Of a stretch of DNA of 64,000 bases, positions 1-10,231 are shown one piece after another. Both the position numbers and the translations under genes were made by a program. Positions within the stretch are counted from its first letter, which is position 1, and each line of letters opens with the position of its first letter. The notes under the pieces are model-generated. The model was not told where the DNA came from and did not search any database. It worked only from the letters and a program-made list of their open reading frames with translations. Origin of the DNA: an uncultured Erwinia sp. (GTDB taxonomy: Bacteria; Pseudomonadota; Gammaproteobacteria; Enterobacterales; Enterobacteriaceae); the NCBI GenBank assembly GCA_913775305.1, contig CAJYIY010000103.1, positions 21,950 to 85,949 of the forward strand, written 5' to 3'.

Positions 1-2
1 TG

Positions 3-119
3 CCGACGGCCTTCCCTGATTTTGCCCACCCGCCCACGTTAAGGCTTTGTGCCGATTTCACCGCGTTGCGTCACTGTGACCTTTACGAAGCGATGTTTCG
101 CTATGGGCAGTCAGACTGA
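3..119 (+). CDS. possible 3' end of an unidentified gene
   Basis: An open frame enters from the left edge and stops with TGA at 117-119, giving 38 residues that end in LYEAMFRYGQSD. The other two plus-strand frames stop within the first 45 bases. The composition looks protein-like, but I do not recognise the family and no start is inside the window. It could be chance. Confidence 0.3.
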   Translation, partial: PTAFPDFAHPPTLRLCADFTALRHCDLYEAMFRYGQSD

Positions 120-231
120 TGCTGTCGCTGCTATTTCATCGAATAATTTGAACAGAGGAGACAATTTTCTCCGCTATCAACCCGGGTCATTGGCGCGCAG
201 ACTAGGTGGAAAACATTGAGGAGAACTGAAT

Positions 232-927
232 ATGATCTACTTACGTAAAGCACAGGATCGGGGTCACGCGAATCATGGCTGGCTGGACAGCTATCACACC
301 TTCTCTTTCGCTAACTATTATGACGCTAACTTTATGGGCTTCTCCGCGCTGCGGGTCATTAACGAAGACGTCATCGACGCCGGGCAGGGTTTTGGTACTC
401 ACCCTCATAAAGATATGGAAATTCTGACCTACGTGCTCTCCGGCACCGTAGAGCATCAGGACAGCATGGGCAATAAAGAGCAGATCCCGGCGGGTGAGTT
501 CCAGATTATGAGTGCAGGGACCGGGGTCCGTCATTCCGAGTACAACGCCAGCAAAACGCTGCCGCTGCATCTGTATCAGATCTGGATTATCCCGGAAAGA
601 AGCGGTATTGAGCCACGTTATGCACAGCGCCGCTTCGATGATATTCAGGGTCGCCAGCTGGTGCTGTCGCCGGATGCACGTGACGGCTCACTGAAGGTGT
701 ATCAGGATATGACGCTTTCCCGTTGGGCATTGAAAGCGGGCGAGCAGGGCACGGCAGACGTTGCCGAAGGCCGCCGGATCTGGATCCAGGTGGTGAAAGG
801 CGATGTCACCGTTAACGGCGAAGCGGCAACCACCAGCGACGCCTTTGCCATCTGGGATGAGCCATCTCTGGAGATAAACGCCAGCAGCGATGCCGAAATC
901 CTGCTGTTCGATCTGCCACCGGTTTAA
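232..927 (+). CDS. yhhW: pirin-like quercetin 2,3-dioxygenase YhhW
   Basis: This 231-residue bicupin protein has the same length as E. coli YhhW, a cytosolic metal-dependent enzyme that opens the flavonol ring of quercetin in vitro; the physiological substrate is unknown. The N-terminal cupin shows the expected metal ligands: His57 and His59 in GTHPHKD, then His101 and Glu103 in RHSEYN. The start ATG follows a clear ribosome-binding site, GAGGAGAA, at 217-224. It sits just upstream of gntR, as in E. coli, and is closed by its own terminator, so it is probably transcribed alone. Confidence 0.93.
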   Translation: MIYLRKAQDRGHANHGWLDSYHTFSFANYYDANFMGFSALRVINEDVIDAGQGFGTHPHKDMEILTYVLSGTVEHQDSMGNKEQIPAGEFQIMSAGTGVRHSEYNASKTLPLHLYQIWIIPERSGIEPRYAQRRFDDIQGRQLVLSPDARDGSLKVYQDMTLSRWALKAGEQGTADVAEGRRIWIQVVKGDVTVNGEAATTSDAFAIWDEPSLEINASSDAEILLFDLPPV

Positions 928-956
928 AGCCAGCGAAGATAGCTGCATCACACTTT

Positions 957-988
957 GGGCGCGGAAAACCGCGCCCTTTCTCTTTTTC
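957..988 (+). terminator. rho-independent terminator after yhhW
   Basis: A perfect 8-bp stem (957-964 with 969-976) closes an AAAA loop and is followed by a T-rich run. It lies 30 bases after the yhhW stop. Confidence 0.85.
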
Positions 989-1040
989 CCACGCATTTTT
1001 GTTACACTCAGCCTGATACTGACTAACCCGCTGAAGCCAA

Positions 1041-2036
1041 ATGAAGAAAAAAAGACCGGTACTACAGGATGTTGCCGATCGCATCGGCATTACCAAAATG
1101 ACCGTCAGCCGCTATCTGCGTAACCCGGTACAGGTATCCGTCGCGCTACAGGGAAAAATTGCCGCTGCGCTGGATGAGCTGGGCTACATTCCCAATCGTG
1201 CGCCGGATATGCTGTCGAATGCCACCAGCCGGGCGATTGGCGTTCTGCTGCCATCGCTGACCAACCAGGTGTTTGCCGACGTGCTGCGCGGTATTGAAAC
1301 CGTCACCGATGCGGCAGGCTACCAGACGCTGGTGGGCCACTTCGGCTACAGCCCGGAGAAAGAGGAGTTGCAGCTCCGTTCCCTGCTGGGCTGGAATATC
1401 GATGGCCTGATCCTCACCGAACGTACCCACACCGCCGCCAGCCTGCGCATGATTGAAACCGCCGGAATTCCGGTAATTGAGATGATGGACAGCGTGTCGC
1501 CGTGCCTGGATATGGCGGTAGGGTTCGATAATGTGGAGGCCGCAAGGCAGATGACCCAGGCCATTTTGCAGCGCGGCCATCGCTATCCGGTTTACCTCGG
1601 TGCGCGGCTTGATGAACGAACCCTGCAAAAAGAACGCGGCTACGCGCAGGCGATGCGCGAGGCCGGGCTGGAACCCAGAACCGTGATGATGGAAGCGGCC
1701 TCGTCGTTTACCGCTGGCGCGATGCTGCTGCGTGAGGCGCAGCAGCGCTATCCGCAGACCGACAGCCTGTTTTGTACCAATGACGACCTGGCGGTAGGGG
1801 CGATGTTTGAGTGCCAGCGCCAGGGGCTGCGGGTACCGGAACAGATGGCGATCGCCGGTTTTCACGGCCACGATATTGCCATGGCTACCACACCGCAGCT
1901 GGCCACCGTCCAGACCCCGCGCGAACAGATGGGCCGGGAAGCCGCAGCGATGCTGCTGGCGCGTATTCGCGGTGAACCCGTTAATGGCGGACCGCTGGAT
2001 ATCGGCTTCACGCTCTCTATTGGCGAAAGCATTTAA
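1041..2036 (+). CDS. gntR: gluconate utilisation repressor GntR (LacI family)
   Basis: GntR represses gluconate uptake and phosphorylation genes and is released by gluconate. The protein has 331 residues, the same as E. coli GntR. The N terminus carries a LacI-type helix-turn-helix (roughly residues 7-27, VLQDVADRIGITKMTVSRYL) followed by a hinge and a periplasmic-binding-protein-like effector domain. The neighbours gntK and gntU are its known targets, and a GntR operator lies on the gntK promoter at 2172-2187. No strong ribosome-binding site is visible, but the LacI-type N terminus begins directly at this ATG. Confidence 0.95.
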   Translation: MKKKRPVLQDVADRIGITKMTVSRYLRNPVQVSVALQGKIAAALDELGYIPNRAPDMLSNATSRAIGVLLPSLTNQVFADVLRGIETVTDAAGYQTLVGHFGYSPEKEELQLRSLLGWNIDGLILTERTHTAASLRMIETAGIPVIEMMDSVSPCLDMAVGFDNVEAARQMTQAILQRGHRYPVYLGARLDERTLQKERGYAQAMREAGLEPRTVMMEAASSFTAGAMLLREAQQRYPQTDSLFCTNDDLAVGAMFECQRQGLRVPEQMAIAGFHGHDIAMATTPQLATVQTPREQMGREAAAMLLARIRGEPVNGGPLDIGFTLSIGESI

Positions 2037-2144
2037 TCCCATAAGGGCGCATTCGCGTCCAATGAACTCTTTGTGCTTCTTTCAGACAGTTTTTGCTGTT
2101 TTTATGAAGCTCCTCACATTTACCAGCTTTTCCCGCTTCTGCTG

Positions 2145-2188
2145 TTGCCATAATTTGTACACAGCCAGACAATGTTACCGATAACAAG
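2145..2188 (+). promoter_or_regulatory. gntKU promoter with GntR operator
   Basis: A -35 TTGCCA (2145-2150) and a -10 GACAAT (2168-2173) are separated by 17 bases. An operator-like dyad TGTTACCGATAACA (2173-2186) overlaps the -10 element. It matches the GntR operator known upstream of E. coli gnt genes, so binding would block RNA polymerase directly. Confidence 0.8.
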
Positions 2189-2230
2189 TTGCCGTTCACA
2201 CCTGCTTTTTACTCTGACGGAGCGAAAATA

Positions 2231-2770
2231 ATGACCTCATCTACCCCGTCCAATCACGTATTCGTACTGATGGGCGTATCCGGAAGCGGCAAATCCGCCG
2301 TGGCTAATGCTGTTGCGCATCAACTGAAGGCCGCCTTCCTTGACGGCGATTTTCTGCACCCGCGTGCCAACATTGAAAAAATGGCCAGTGGCCATCCGCT
2401 GAATGACGCCGACCGCAAACCATGGCTACAGTCGATTAACGACGCCGCGTTCGCGATGCAGCGCACCAATAACGTGTCGCTGATCGTCTGTTCGGCGCTG
2501 AAGAAGCACTACCGCGATATCCTGCGCGAAGGGAATCAGAACCTTTCCTTCGTGTACCTGAAAGGGGATTTCGACACCATCGAATCCCGTCTGCGCGCAC
2601 GCAAAGGCCATTTCTTTAAGCCACAGATGCTGGTTACTCAGTTCGCCACGCTGGAAGAACCAGGCAGTGAAGAAAAAGATGTGCTCATTGTCGATATCAA
2701 TCAGTCTCTTGATAACGTGGTTGCCGCAACGCTGAAAGCGATTGATGGTGCCATCAACAAGACTAAGTAG
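2231..2770 (+). CDS. gntK: thermoresistant gluconokinase GntK
   Basis: GntK phosphorylates D-gluconate with ATP to 6-phosphogluconate, feeding the pentose phosphate and Entner-Doudoroff pathways. The P-loop GVSGSGKS is at residues 15-22, and the gluconokinase block DGDFLHPRANIEKMASG follows. I chose the ATG at 2231 (179 residues) rather than the upstream in-frame ATG at 2189 because GGAGCG sits ahead of 2231, the resulting length fits E. coli GntK (about 175), and 2189 would lie almost on the predicted transcription start. gntU follows six bases after the stop, indicating one operon. Confidence 0.94.
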   Translation: MTSSTPSNHVFVLMGVSGSGKSAVANAVAHQLKAAFLDGDFLHPRANIEKMASGHPLNDADRKPWLQSINDAAFAMQRTNNVSLIVCSALKKHYRDILREGNQNLSFVYLKGDFDTIESRLRARKGHFFKPQMLVTQFATLEEPGSEEKDVLIVDINQSLDNVVAATLKAIDGAINKTK

Positions 2771-2776
2771 GGTGTA

Positions 2777-4117
2777 ATGAGTACTGCAACGCTGGTTTTG
2801 ACCGCAGCGGGTTCGGTATTACTGCTGCTGTTTTTAGTGATGAAGGCGAGAATGCACGCCTTTGTGGCGCTGATGTTAGTGTCGATTGGTGCGGGTCTGT
2901 TCTCCGGCATGCCGCTGGATAAAATCGCCCAGACGATGGAAAAAGGCATGGGCGGCACGCTCGGCTTTCTCGCGATTGTCGTGGCACTGGGAGCGATGTT
3001 TGGCAAGATCCTGCATGAAACCGGGGCAGTTGACCAAATCGCCATCCGCATGCTTAAAGCCTTCGGTGAAAGCCGCGCGCATTACGCAATGGGTATTGCC
3101 GGGCTGATCTGCGCCCTGCCTTTATTCTTTGAAGTGGCGGTCGTGCTGCTAATCAGCATCGCCTTTGCCGTGGCGCGACGCACCGGAGATAACCTGGTGA
3201 AGCTGGTTATCCCCCTGTTTGCCGGCGTTGCGGCGGCGGCGGCATTTTTGCTGCCCGGACCTGCGCCGATGCTGCTGGCTTCGCAAATGCACGCCGATTT
3301 TGGCTGGATGATCCTGCTGGGGCTGTGTGCCGCCATCCCTGGTATGTTGATTTCCGGCCCGCTGTTTGGTCGCTTTATCAGCCAGCACGTGCAGTTCACG
3401 CCGCCTGCGGAAAACGAACATCCCGAATTTGAAGAGAGCAAGCTGCCGTCATTTGGCTTCAGTCTGTCGCTGATCCTGTTCCCGCTGGTGCTGGTGGGGT
3501 TGAAAACTATCGGTGCCCGCTTTACCGAGCCCGGCTCCCGTCTGTATGAGTGGCTGGAATTTATTGGTCACCCGTTTACCGCGATTCTGTTGGCCTGCCT
3601 GGTGGCGATTTATGGTCTGGCCTGGCGTCAGGGAATGGATAAAGAGCGTGTAATGCAGATCTGCGGCGCGGCGCTGCAGCCAGCCGGTATCATCCTGCTG
3701 GTCATCGGTGCCGGGGGCGTATTTAAGCAGGTGCTGGTGGACTCCGGCGTCGGCCCGGCGCTGGGCAATGCCCTGACCGGTGCCGGCCTGCCCGTTGCGC
3801 TGGCCTGCTTCGTCCTGTCCGGCGCGGTGCGTATTATTCAGGGTTCGGCAACCGTCGCCTGCCTGACCGCTGTCGGGCTGATTATGCCGGTGATTGAGCC
3901 GCTGCATTATTCCGGCGCTCAACTGGCCGCGCTGTCGATCTGTATTGCCGGTGGCTCGATCATTTTCAGCCACGTTAACGACGCCGGCTTTTGGCTGTTT
4001 GGCCGGTTTACCGGCGCAACGGAAGGGCAAACGCTGAAGACCTGGACGCTGATGGAAACTATCCTCGGCACGGTCGGTGCAGTTATCGGCATGATCGCTT
4101 TCGAGCTACTGTCGTAA
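2777..4117 (+). CDS. gntU: gluconate transporter GntU
   Basis: This inner-membrane gluconate permease of the GntP family has 446 residues, the length of E. coli GntU. It is made of long hydrophobic helices almost throughout, with typical glycine-rich segments (for example GGTLGFLAIVVALGAMFGKI near residue 55 and the conserved RIIQGSATVA region near 355). It is co-transcribed with gntK, so uptake and phosphorylation of gluconate are made together under GntR. Paralogues such as GntP or GntT are possible by sequence alone, but the gntK-gntU context supports this name. Confidence 0.9.
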   Translation: MSTATLVLTAAGSVLLLLFLVMKARMHAFVALMLVSIGAGLFSGMPLDKIAQTMEKGMGGTLGFLAIVVALGAMFGKILHETGAVDQIAIRMLKAFGESRAHYAMGIAGLICALPLFFEVAVVLLISIAFAVARRTGDNLVKLVIPLFAGVAAAAAFLLPGPAPMLLASQMHADFGWMILLGLCAAIPGMLISGPLFGRFISQHVQFTPPAENEHPEFEESKLPSFGFSLSLILFPLVLVGLKTIGARFTEPGSRLYEWLEFIGHPFTAILLACLVAIYGLAWRQGMDKERVMQICGAALQPAGIILLVIGAGGVFKQVLVDSGVGPALGNALTGAGLPVALACFVLSGAVRIIQGSATVACLTAVGLIMPVIEPLHYSGAQLAALSICIAGGSIIFSHVNDAGFWLFGRFTGATEGQTLKTWTLMETILGTVGAVIGMIAFELLS

Positions 4118-4474
4118 TTCACTGGAAGGGGTGGCGGAACAGGCGCGACCCCTTCTGCTGTTTTCCTGTTACCGCCTTGTGACGTTGTTCCTGCTGCTGG
4201 CAGGCTAAAACCCCTGTAATCACCGATAAAACCCGCGCTAATCTCCAATATCACCCCCGATAACAGGGCTGTTGCCTTAACCCGATACCGGCTTTAATAC
4301 GGGCCGCTTACGCTGTCTGGCATCAATTATTAGCCCCTCTGCTAAAAAAACTCCCTGAATCGATTTAATTCACTTGCCACTTTTGCTGCACCTTGTAGAT
4401 TTGGACAGAGTACATTCCGGTGATTTTAACTGAGTTACGGGCGTTATGAGTGCAGGCCCGAGGTAAAGGTAGAT
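4118..4474 (+). other. intergenic region upstream of asd, with gntU terminator
   Basis: A hairpin with an 8-bp perfect stem (GAAGGGGT 4125-4132 with ACCCCTTC 4148-4155) followed by TGCTGTTTTCC is a plausible gntU terminator. The rest is noncoding leader and promoter DNA for asd; a weak TTGCCA element at 4374-4379 may be its -35. I recognise no known riboswitch or operator. Confidence 0.5.
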
Positions 4475-5584
4475 ATGAAAACTGTAGGACTTGTCGGTTG
4501 GCGTGGCATGGTGGGTTCCGTGCTGATGCAGCGTATGATCGAAGAGCGTGACTTTGACGTTGTACGCCCGGTGTTTTTCTCCACTTCCCAGCACGGCCAG
4601 GCCGCGCCGGAGTTTGGCGGCCGTTCTGCCGGTACGCTGCAGGATGCGTTTGATATCGATGCGCTCAGTGCGCTGGATATCATCATTACCTGCCAGGGGG
4701 GAGATTACACCAGCGAAGTTTATCCAAAACTGCGGGCCGCTGGCTGGCAGGGTTACTGGATTGACGCCGCATCCACGCTGCGCATGAAGGACGATGCGAT
4801 TATTATCCTCGACCCGGTGAACCACCAGGTTATCCACGACGGCCTGAATAACGGTATTAAAACCTTCGTCGGCGGTAACTGCACGGTCAGCCTGATGCTG
4901 ATGTCGCTGGGCGGTCTGTTTGCCAATAATCTGGTGGAGTGGGCATCAGTCGCCACCTATCAGGCGGCCTCCGGCGGCGGCGCGCGCCATATGCGTGAAC
5001 TGCTGGCCCAGATGGGTATGCTGCATGACCATGTGGCGAAAGAGCTGCAAAACCCGGCATCGGCGATCCTCGATATCGAGCGCCGCGTGACCGAGCTGAC
5101 GCGCAGCGGTACCCTGCCTACCGATAACTTTGGCGTACCGCTGGCCGGTAGCCTGATCCCATGGATCGATAAGCAGCTTGATAATGGCCAGAGCCGCGAA
5201 GAGTGGAAGGGTCAGGCTGAAACCAACAAAATCCTGCGTACTGACAGCCTTATTCCGGTTGACGGTCTGTGCGTTCGCGTGGGTGCGCTGCGCTGCCACA
5301 GCCAGGCATTTACGCTGAAGCTGAAGAAAGACGTGCCGCTGGATGAGGTCACACAGCTGCTGGCTTCCCACAACGACTGGGTGAAAGTGGTGCCAAACGA
5401 TCGTGAGCTGACTATGCGCGAACTGACGCCTGCTGCGGTAACCGGCACGCTGAATACCCCGGTGGGTCGTCTGCGCAAGCTGAACATGGGGCCGGAATAT
5501 CTTTCTGCCTTTACCGTTGGCGATCAGCTGCTGTGGGGTGCGGCGGAACCGCTGCGCCGTATGCTGCGCCTGCTGGTCGGCTAA
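4475..5584 (+). CDS. asd: aspartate-semialdehyde dehydrogenase Asd
   Basis: Asd reduces L-aspartyl-4-phosphate to L-aspartate 4-semialdehyde with NADPH, the branch point to lysine, diaminopimelate, threonine and methionine. The protein has 369 residues (E. coli 367). The N-terminal nucleotide-binding loop reads [11 protein letters not shown] (residues 5-15), and the catalytic cysteine is Cys136 in GGNCTVS. The ATG follows AGGTAAAGG. It lies between gntU and the glycogen genes, as in E. coli, and a strong terminator follows, so it is a single-gene unit. Confidence 0.97.
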   Translation: MKTVGLVGWRGMVGSVLMQRMIEERDFDVVRPVFFSTSQHGQAAPEFGGRSAGTLQDAFDIDALSALDIIITCQGGDYTSEVYPKLRAAGWQGYWIDAASTLRMKDDAIIILDPVNHQVIHDGLNNGIKTFVGGNCTVSLMLMSLGGLFANNLVEWASVATYQAASGGGARHMRELLAQMGMLHDHVAKELQNPASAILDIERRVTELTRSGTLPTDNFGVPLAGSLIPWIDKQLDNGQSREEWKGQAETNKILRTDSLIPVDGLCVRVGALRCHSQAFTLKLKKDVPLDEVTQLLASHNDWVKVVPNDRELTMRELTPAAVTGTLNTPVGRLRKLNMGPEYLSAFTVGDQLLWGAAEPLRRMLRLLVG

Positions 5585-5593
5585 ACGGCTGCG

Positions 5594-5640
5594 CTTTCCC
5601 CTGCCGCCTGCGGCAGGGGAAAGTGTCTGTTTGTTACTTT
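5594..5640 (+). terminator. strong rho-independent terminator after asd
   Basis: A perfect 13-bp stem (5594-5606 with 5611-5623) closes the tetraloop CCTG, followed by a T-rich tail. Confidence 0.88.
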
Positions 5641-6055
5641 CTGAGTCAGTCATTATGGCTGACGGCATTACCCGTTGTTACCCGTTGTACTAAGTACCTG
5701 AACCACCGTTTTTGAGTTTTTCCCGCCTGATTTGGGGCTTCCCCGGGCTGGCGACTCAAGTCGTTTCTCACGTTCCTGCCTTACGCCTTAACAGCAGTAC
5801 AATTTGTTGTGAAAGAAATATTTTTACGCTTTCGTACCCGGCTATTGTTGTGACCTGGCTATGCTTAACTCAGTCCTTGTTTCATCTAAAAACAAAAGTT
5901 TCGCTTAAAGGTTTGTTATTGCGTGCGGCGGTGGTTTTTCCAGAGGATGGTAACCTCCTCAGCAGCATGCCATTAAGCTCAATGAAGAGCAGAGTATGTT
6001 CCGTGCGTGTTAAGACGTGTGGTCATCACCTGCCGTCTATCATGGGAAGAAAGTC
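5641..6055 (+). other. noncoding leader upstream of glgB
   Basis: About 415 bases lie between the asd terminator and glgB. It presumably holds the glgBX promoter. An open frame crosses it (5712-6083) but runs into glgB out of frame, has no good ribosome-binding site and resembles nothing I know. No operator or structured RNA could be identified by eye. Confidence 0.4.
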
Positions 6056-8239
6056 ATGTCAGAGCTTGCCGATCGTCGTGTGATTAATGCTTTACTTTCC
6101 GGTCATCTCGCTGACCCATTTTCTCTTTTGGGCATGCATCAAACCGCCAAAGGTCTGGTGGTTCGCGCGCTGTTACCGGACGCCAGCGAAGTCTGGGTGA
6201 TTGAAACCCGTACCGGGCGTAAATGCGCGCAGCTGGAGTGTCTGGACGGGCGCGGTTTTTTTCAGGCGGTGATGCCGCGCCGTAAAAATCCGTTTCGTTA
6301 TCAGCTGGCTGTCACCTGGCACGGCCAGCAAAATCTGATTGACGATGCCTACCGTTTTGGCCCGCTGCTGCCCGAGATGGACAGTTGGCTGCTGGCCGAG
6401 GGCACGCACCTGCGACCCTACGAAAAAATGGGTGCGCACGCCGATGTGATCGATGGTGTGATTGGAACGCGCTTTGCGGTATGGGCACCCAATGCCCAGC
6501 GCGTTTCGGTCGTGGGCGAGTTTAACTATTGGGATGGTCGCCGTCATCCGATGCGCTTCCGCCGTGAGCAGGGCGTTTGGGAGCTGTTTATTCCCGCAGC
6601 CCGGCCCGGCCAGCTGTATAAATTCGAAATTGTCGATGCCCACGGCCAGCTGCGTCTGAAGGCCGATCCGTACGCTTTTGAGGCCCAGATGCGGCCCGAG
6701 ACCGCTTCGATGATCTGTGGCCTGCCGGAAAAGACCGAAATCTCTCCTGAACGCCAGCGTGCCAACGGCTTTGATGCCCCGATCTCTATTTATGAAGTGC
6801 ATCTGGGATCCTGGCGCCGCCATACCGACAATAACTTCTGGCTGAGCTACAAAGAACTGGAAGAACAGCTGATCCCCTATGCCAAAGAGATGGGCTTTAC
6901 CCATCTGGAACTGATGCCGATTAACGAGCATCCCTTTGACGGCAGCTGGGGCTATCAGCCGCTGGGCATGTACGCGCCAACCCGGCGTTTTGGTACCCGC
7001 GACGAATTCCGCTCGTTTATCGCGGCGGCGCACAACGCCGGGCTTAACGTGCTGCTTGACTGGGTGCCGGGGCACTTTCCGTCGGACGAATTTGGCCTGT
7101 CAAATTTTGACGGCACGAACCTGTACGAACACAGCGATCCGCGCGAGGGCTATCACCAGGACTGGAATACCCTGATCTACAACTTTGGCCGCCGGGAAGT
7201 GAGCAACTACCTGGCGGGTAATGCGCTTTACTGGATTGAACGTTTTGGCATTGATGGCCTGCGAGTGGATGCCGTGGCCTCAATGATTTATCGCGACTAC
7301 AGCCGTGCCGAAGGCGAATGGGTGCCCAACTATTACGGCGGGCGGGAAAATCTGGAGGCGATCGCCTTCCTGCGCTACACCAACCGCACGCTGGGTCATG
7401 CTGCACCGGGGTCTATCACTGTTGCCGAAGAGTCAACGGACTTCGACGGCGTCTCACGCCGGCCGGAGCTGGGCGGGCTGGGGTTCTGGTTCAAATGGAA
7501 TCTTGGCTGGATGCACGACACGCTTGATTACATGAAGCTGGATCCGGTTCATCGCCGCTATCATCATGATCTATTGACCTTCGGTATCCTCTATAACTAC
7601 ACCGAAAACTTTGTGCTGCCGCTGTCGCACGATGAAGTCGTACACGGCAAACGATCGATTCTCGATCGCATGCCGGGCGATGCGTGGCAGAAGTTTGCCA
7701 ACCTGCGCGCCTATTACGGCTGGATGTTCGGCTTTCCCGGCAAAAAGCTGCTGTTTATGGGGAACGAGTTTGCGCAGGGGCGTGAGTGGAATCACGACAG
7801 CAGCCTCGACTGGCATCTGCTGGAAGGGGGCGACAGCTGGCATAACGGCGTGCAGCGGCTGGTGCGCGATCTTAACCACACCTATCGCGCTCATCCGGCG
7901 CTTTACCAGCTCGATTTCGAGCCTGCCGGCTTTGAGTGGCTGGTTGTGGATGATTTTGAAAATTCGGTTTTTGTCTACGTGCGCCGCGATCGCGACGGTA
8001 ACGAGCTGATCGTCGCCAGTAATTTTACCCCGGTGCCACGCTATAACTACCGCTTTGGCGTCTCACAGGGTGGACGCTGGCGTGAAGTGCTGAATACCGA
8101 TTCAGTCCACTATCACGGCAGTAATCTCGGCAACAATGGCACCGTTGATACTGACGAATGGGAAAGCCACAATCGCAGCCACTCGCTCAGCCTGACGCTA
8201 CCGCCGCTCTCCACCCTGTGGCTGGTTCGGGAGGCGTAA
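6056..8239 (+). CDS. glgB: 1,4-alpha-glucan branching enzyme GlgB
   Basis: GlgB makes the alpha-1,6 branches of glycogen by transferring a cut alpha-1,4 chain. The protein has 727 residues (E. coli 728). An N-terminal carbohydrate-binding region is followed by a GH13 barrel with the catalytic residues in place: Asp405 in GLRVDAV, Glu458 in VAEES and Asp526 in SHDEVVHGK. The start at 6056 ([14 protein letters not shown]) is preferred over the in-frame ATG at 6017 because GGGAAGAAAG precedes it and the length then fits the family. glgX begins three bases after the stop, in the order glgB-glgX-glgC-glgA-glgP. Confidence 0.97.
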   Translation: MSELADRRVINALLSGHLADPFSLLGMHQTAKGLVVRALLPDASEVWVIETRTGRKCAQLECLDGRGFFQAVMPRRKNPFRYQLAVTWHGQQNLIDDAYRFGPLLPEMDSWLLAEGTHLRPYEKMGAHADVIDGVIGTRFAVWAPNAQRVSVVGEFNYWDGRRHPMRFRREQGVWELFIPAARPGQLYKFEIVDAHGQLRLKADPYAFEAQMRPETASMICGLPEKTEISPERQRANGFDAPISIYEVHLGSWRRHTDNNFWLSYKELEEQLIPYAKEMGFTHLELMPINEHPFDGSWGYQPLGMYAPTRRFGTRDEFRSFIAAAHNAGLNVLLDWVPGHFPSDEFGLSNFDGTNLYEHSDPREGYHQDWNTLIYNFGRREVSNYLAGNALYWIERFGIDGLRVDAVASMIYRDYSRAEGEWVPNYYGGRENLEAIAFLRYTNRTLGHAAPGSITVAEESTDFDGVSRRPELGGLGFWFKWNLGWMHDTLDYMKLDPVHRRYHHDLLTFGILYNYTENFVLPLSHDEVVHGKRSILDRMPGDAWQKFANLRAYYGWMFGFPGKKLLFMGNEFAQGREWNHDSSLDWHLLEGGDSWHNGVQRLVRDLNHTYRAHPALYQLDFEPAGFEWLVVDDFENSVFVYVRRDRDGNELIVASNFTPVPRYNYRFGVSQGGRWREVLNTDSVHYHGSNLGNNGTVDTDEWESHNRSHSLSLTLPPLSTLWLVREA

Positions 8240-8242
8240 TCA

Positions 8243-10219
8243 ATGGCATCGATACGCTCAGGCAACCCGCAGCCTCTCGGGGCCAGCTATGACGGTAAAG
8301 GCGTTAATTTTACGCTGTTTTCTCAGCATGCGGAGCGCGTTGAGCTGTGCCTGTTTGATGATGACGGCAGCGAAAAGCGTATCGATCTGCCCGCACGCAG
8401 CGGCGATATCTGGCACGGATATCTGCCGGCTATTCAGCCGGGCCAGCGCTACGGATATCGGGTACATGGCCCGTGGGCACCGGAGCACGGCCAGCGTTTT
8501 AATCCGGCGAAGCTGCTGGTGGATCCCTGCGCGCATGAGGTGCAGGGTGAGGTGACCGACGATCCGCGTTTCCAGTGCGGTGAGCAGGTGCCGGACACTG
8601 TGGATAACGGCAGCATCGCGCCGAAATGCGTGGTGCTGGCGGATGACTTCGACTGGGAAGATGACGTAGCACCGCGTGTTCCCTGGGGGAGCACGGTGAT
8701 CTATGAGGCGCACGTTCGCGGACTGACCTGTCAACATCCCGATCTGCCGCCGGAGATCCGCGGGACCTATGCGGCACTGGGCCATCCGGTGATGATTCAC
8801 TATTTTCAGCAGTTGGGGATCACCAGCCTTGAGCTGTTACCGGTGGCCTGCTTCGCCAGTGAACCGCGTCTGCTGCGCATGGGACTGACCAATTACTGGG
8901 GCTACAACCCGCTGGCCTGCTATGCACTCCATCCCCGTTATGCTGCGGGAAACGCCGTACGGCAGGAATTCCAGCAGGCGGTGAAGGCGCTGCACCGCGC
9001 AGGGATTGAGGTGATTCTCGATGTGGTGTTTAACCACACGGCGGAGCTGGAGGAAACCGGTCCAGTGCTGTCGATGCGCGGTATTGATAACCAGAGCTAT
9101 TACTGGCTGACCGGAGAGGGCAACTATCAGAACTGGACCGGCTGCGGCAATACACAAAACCTGAGCCACCCTCAGGTCACCGCGTGGGTGCTCGACTGCC
9201 TGCGCTACTGGGTGGAAGTGTGCCACGTTGATGGTTTCCGCTTCGACCTGGCCACGGTATTGGGCCGCACGCCGGACTATCAACGGGATGCGCCGCTGTT
9301 CCGGGCGATTGCCGCCGACCCGCTGCTCTCACCGTGCAAAATGATCGCCGAACCCTGGGATATCGGACCGAATGGGTATCAGGTTGGCAATTTTCCCCCG
9401 CCGTTTGCCGAATGGAATGACCACTTCCGCGATGTCGCCCGCCGCTACTGGCTGCATGGTGATCTTTCCAACGGCGAATTTGCCCGGCGCTTTGCCGCTT
9501 CAAGCGATATTTTTCAGCGCGACGGGCGGCTACCCTCCAGCAGCATTAACCTGATTACTGCTCATGACGGTTTTACCCTGCGCGACGCGGTCAGTTTTAA
9601 CAAGAAGCATAATGAGGCCAACGGCGAAGATAACCGTGATGGCAGTAGCAGCAACTTCAGCCATAACCATGGCATTGAAGGGTTGGATGCCCCGCTGCTG
9701 ATTGCGGAACATCGTCGCCGCAGCATGCATGCGCTGCTGACCACGCTGCTGCTGGCGCAGGGAACACCCATGCTGCTGGCGGGTGATGAGCATGGCCACA
9801 GCCAGCACGGGAACAACAATGCCTATTGCCAGGATAACCAGCTGACCTGGCTTGACTGGCAGCACCATGACAGTGGGTTGTTGTCCTTCACTGCCGCGTT
9901 AATCCATCTCAGGCGCCGAATTCCGGCACTTCAGGTCGATCGCTGGTGGCAGGAGGGGGATGGAAACGTCGAGTGGCTGAATCAACTGGGGCAGCCGCTG
10001 AGTGCCAGTGAATGGCAGCAGGGAGCACATCGTTTGCAAATCCGGCTTTCGCAGCACTGGCTGATCGTGCTCAACGCCACCGAAGAAGTGTGTGATCTGG
10101 TTCTACCTCTGGGTAACTGGCACGCCATTCCACCGTTTGCCGGAGAGGGTAATCCGATCCTGACAACGGTCTGGCATGGTACTGCGCAAGGTATGTGTGT
10201 GTTCCAGGAAAAATCATAA
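8243..10219 (+). CDS. glgX: glycogen debranching enzyme GlgX
   Basis: GlgX hydrolyses alpha-1,6 branches of phosphorylase-limited glycogen, releasing short maltodextrins. It has 658 residues (E. coli 657). An N-terminal CBM48-like domain ([17 protein letters not shown] type start) precedes the GH13 barrel, with the nucleophile Asp335 in GFRFDLA and the acid/base Glu370 in MIAEPWD. Spacing of three bases to glgB indicates translational coupling. Its maltodextrin products could be handled by the maltose system encoded elsewhere in this window. Confidence 0.96.
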   Translation: MASIRSGNPQPLGASYDGKGVNFTLFSQHAERVELCLFDDDGSEKRIDLPARSGDIWHGYLPAIQPGQRYGYRVHGPWAPEHGQRFNPAKLLVDPCAHEVQGEVTDDPRFQCGEQVPDTVDNGSIAPKCVVLADDFDWEDDVAPRVPWGSTVIYEAHVRGLTCQHPDLPPEIRGTYAALGHPVMIHYFQQLGITSLELLPVACFASEPRLLRMGLTNYWGYNPLACYALHPRYAAGNAVRQEFQQAVKALHRAGIEVILDVVFNHTAELEETGPVLSMRGIDNQSYYWLTGEGNYQNWTGCGNTQNLSHPQVTAWVLDCLRYWVEVCHVDGFRFDLATVLGRTPDYQRDAPLFRAIAADPLLSPCKMIAEPWDIGPNGYQVGNFPPPFAEWNDHFRDVARRYWLHGDLSNGEFARRFAASSDIFQRDGRLPSSSINLITAHDGFTLRDAVSFNKKHNEANGEDNRDGSSSNFSHNHGIEGLDAPLLIAEHRRRSMHALLTTLLLAQGTPMLLAGDEHGHSQHGNNNAYCQDNQLTWLDWQHHDSGLLSFTAALIHLRRRIPALQVDRWWQEGDGNVEWLNQLGQPLSASEWQQGAHRLQIRLSQHWLIVLNATEEVCDLVLPLGNWHAIPPFAGEGNPILTTVWHGTAQGMCVFQEKS

Positions 10220-10231
10220 CAGGAGTCAGAC

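Noticed and set aside
5712..6083. 123-codon open frame upstream of glgB
   Set aside because: It has no clear ribosome-binding site, an unlikely amino acid composition and overlaps the glgB start in another frame.
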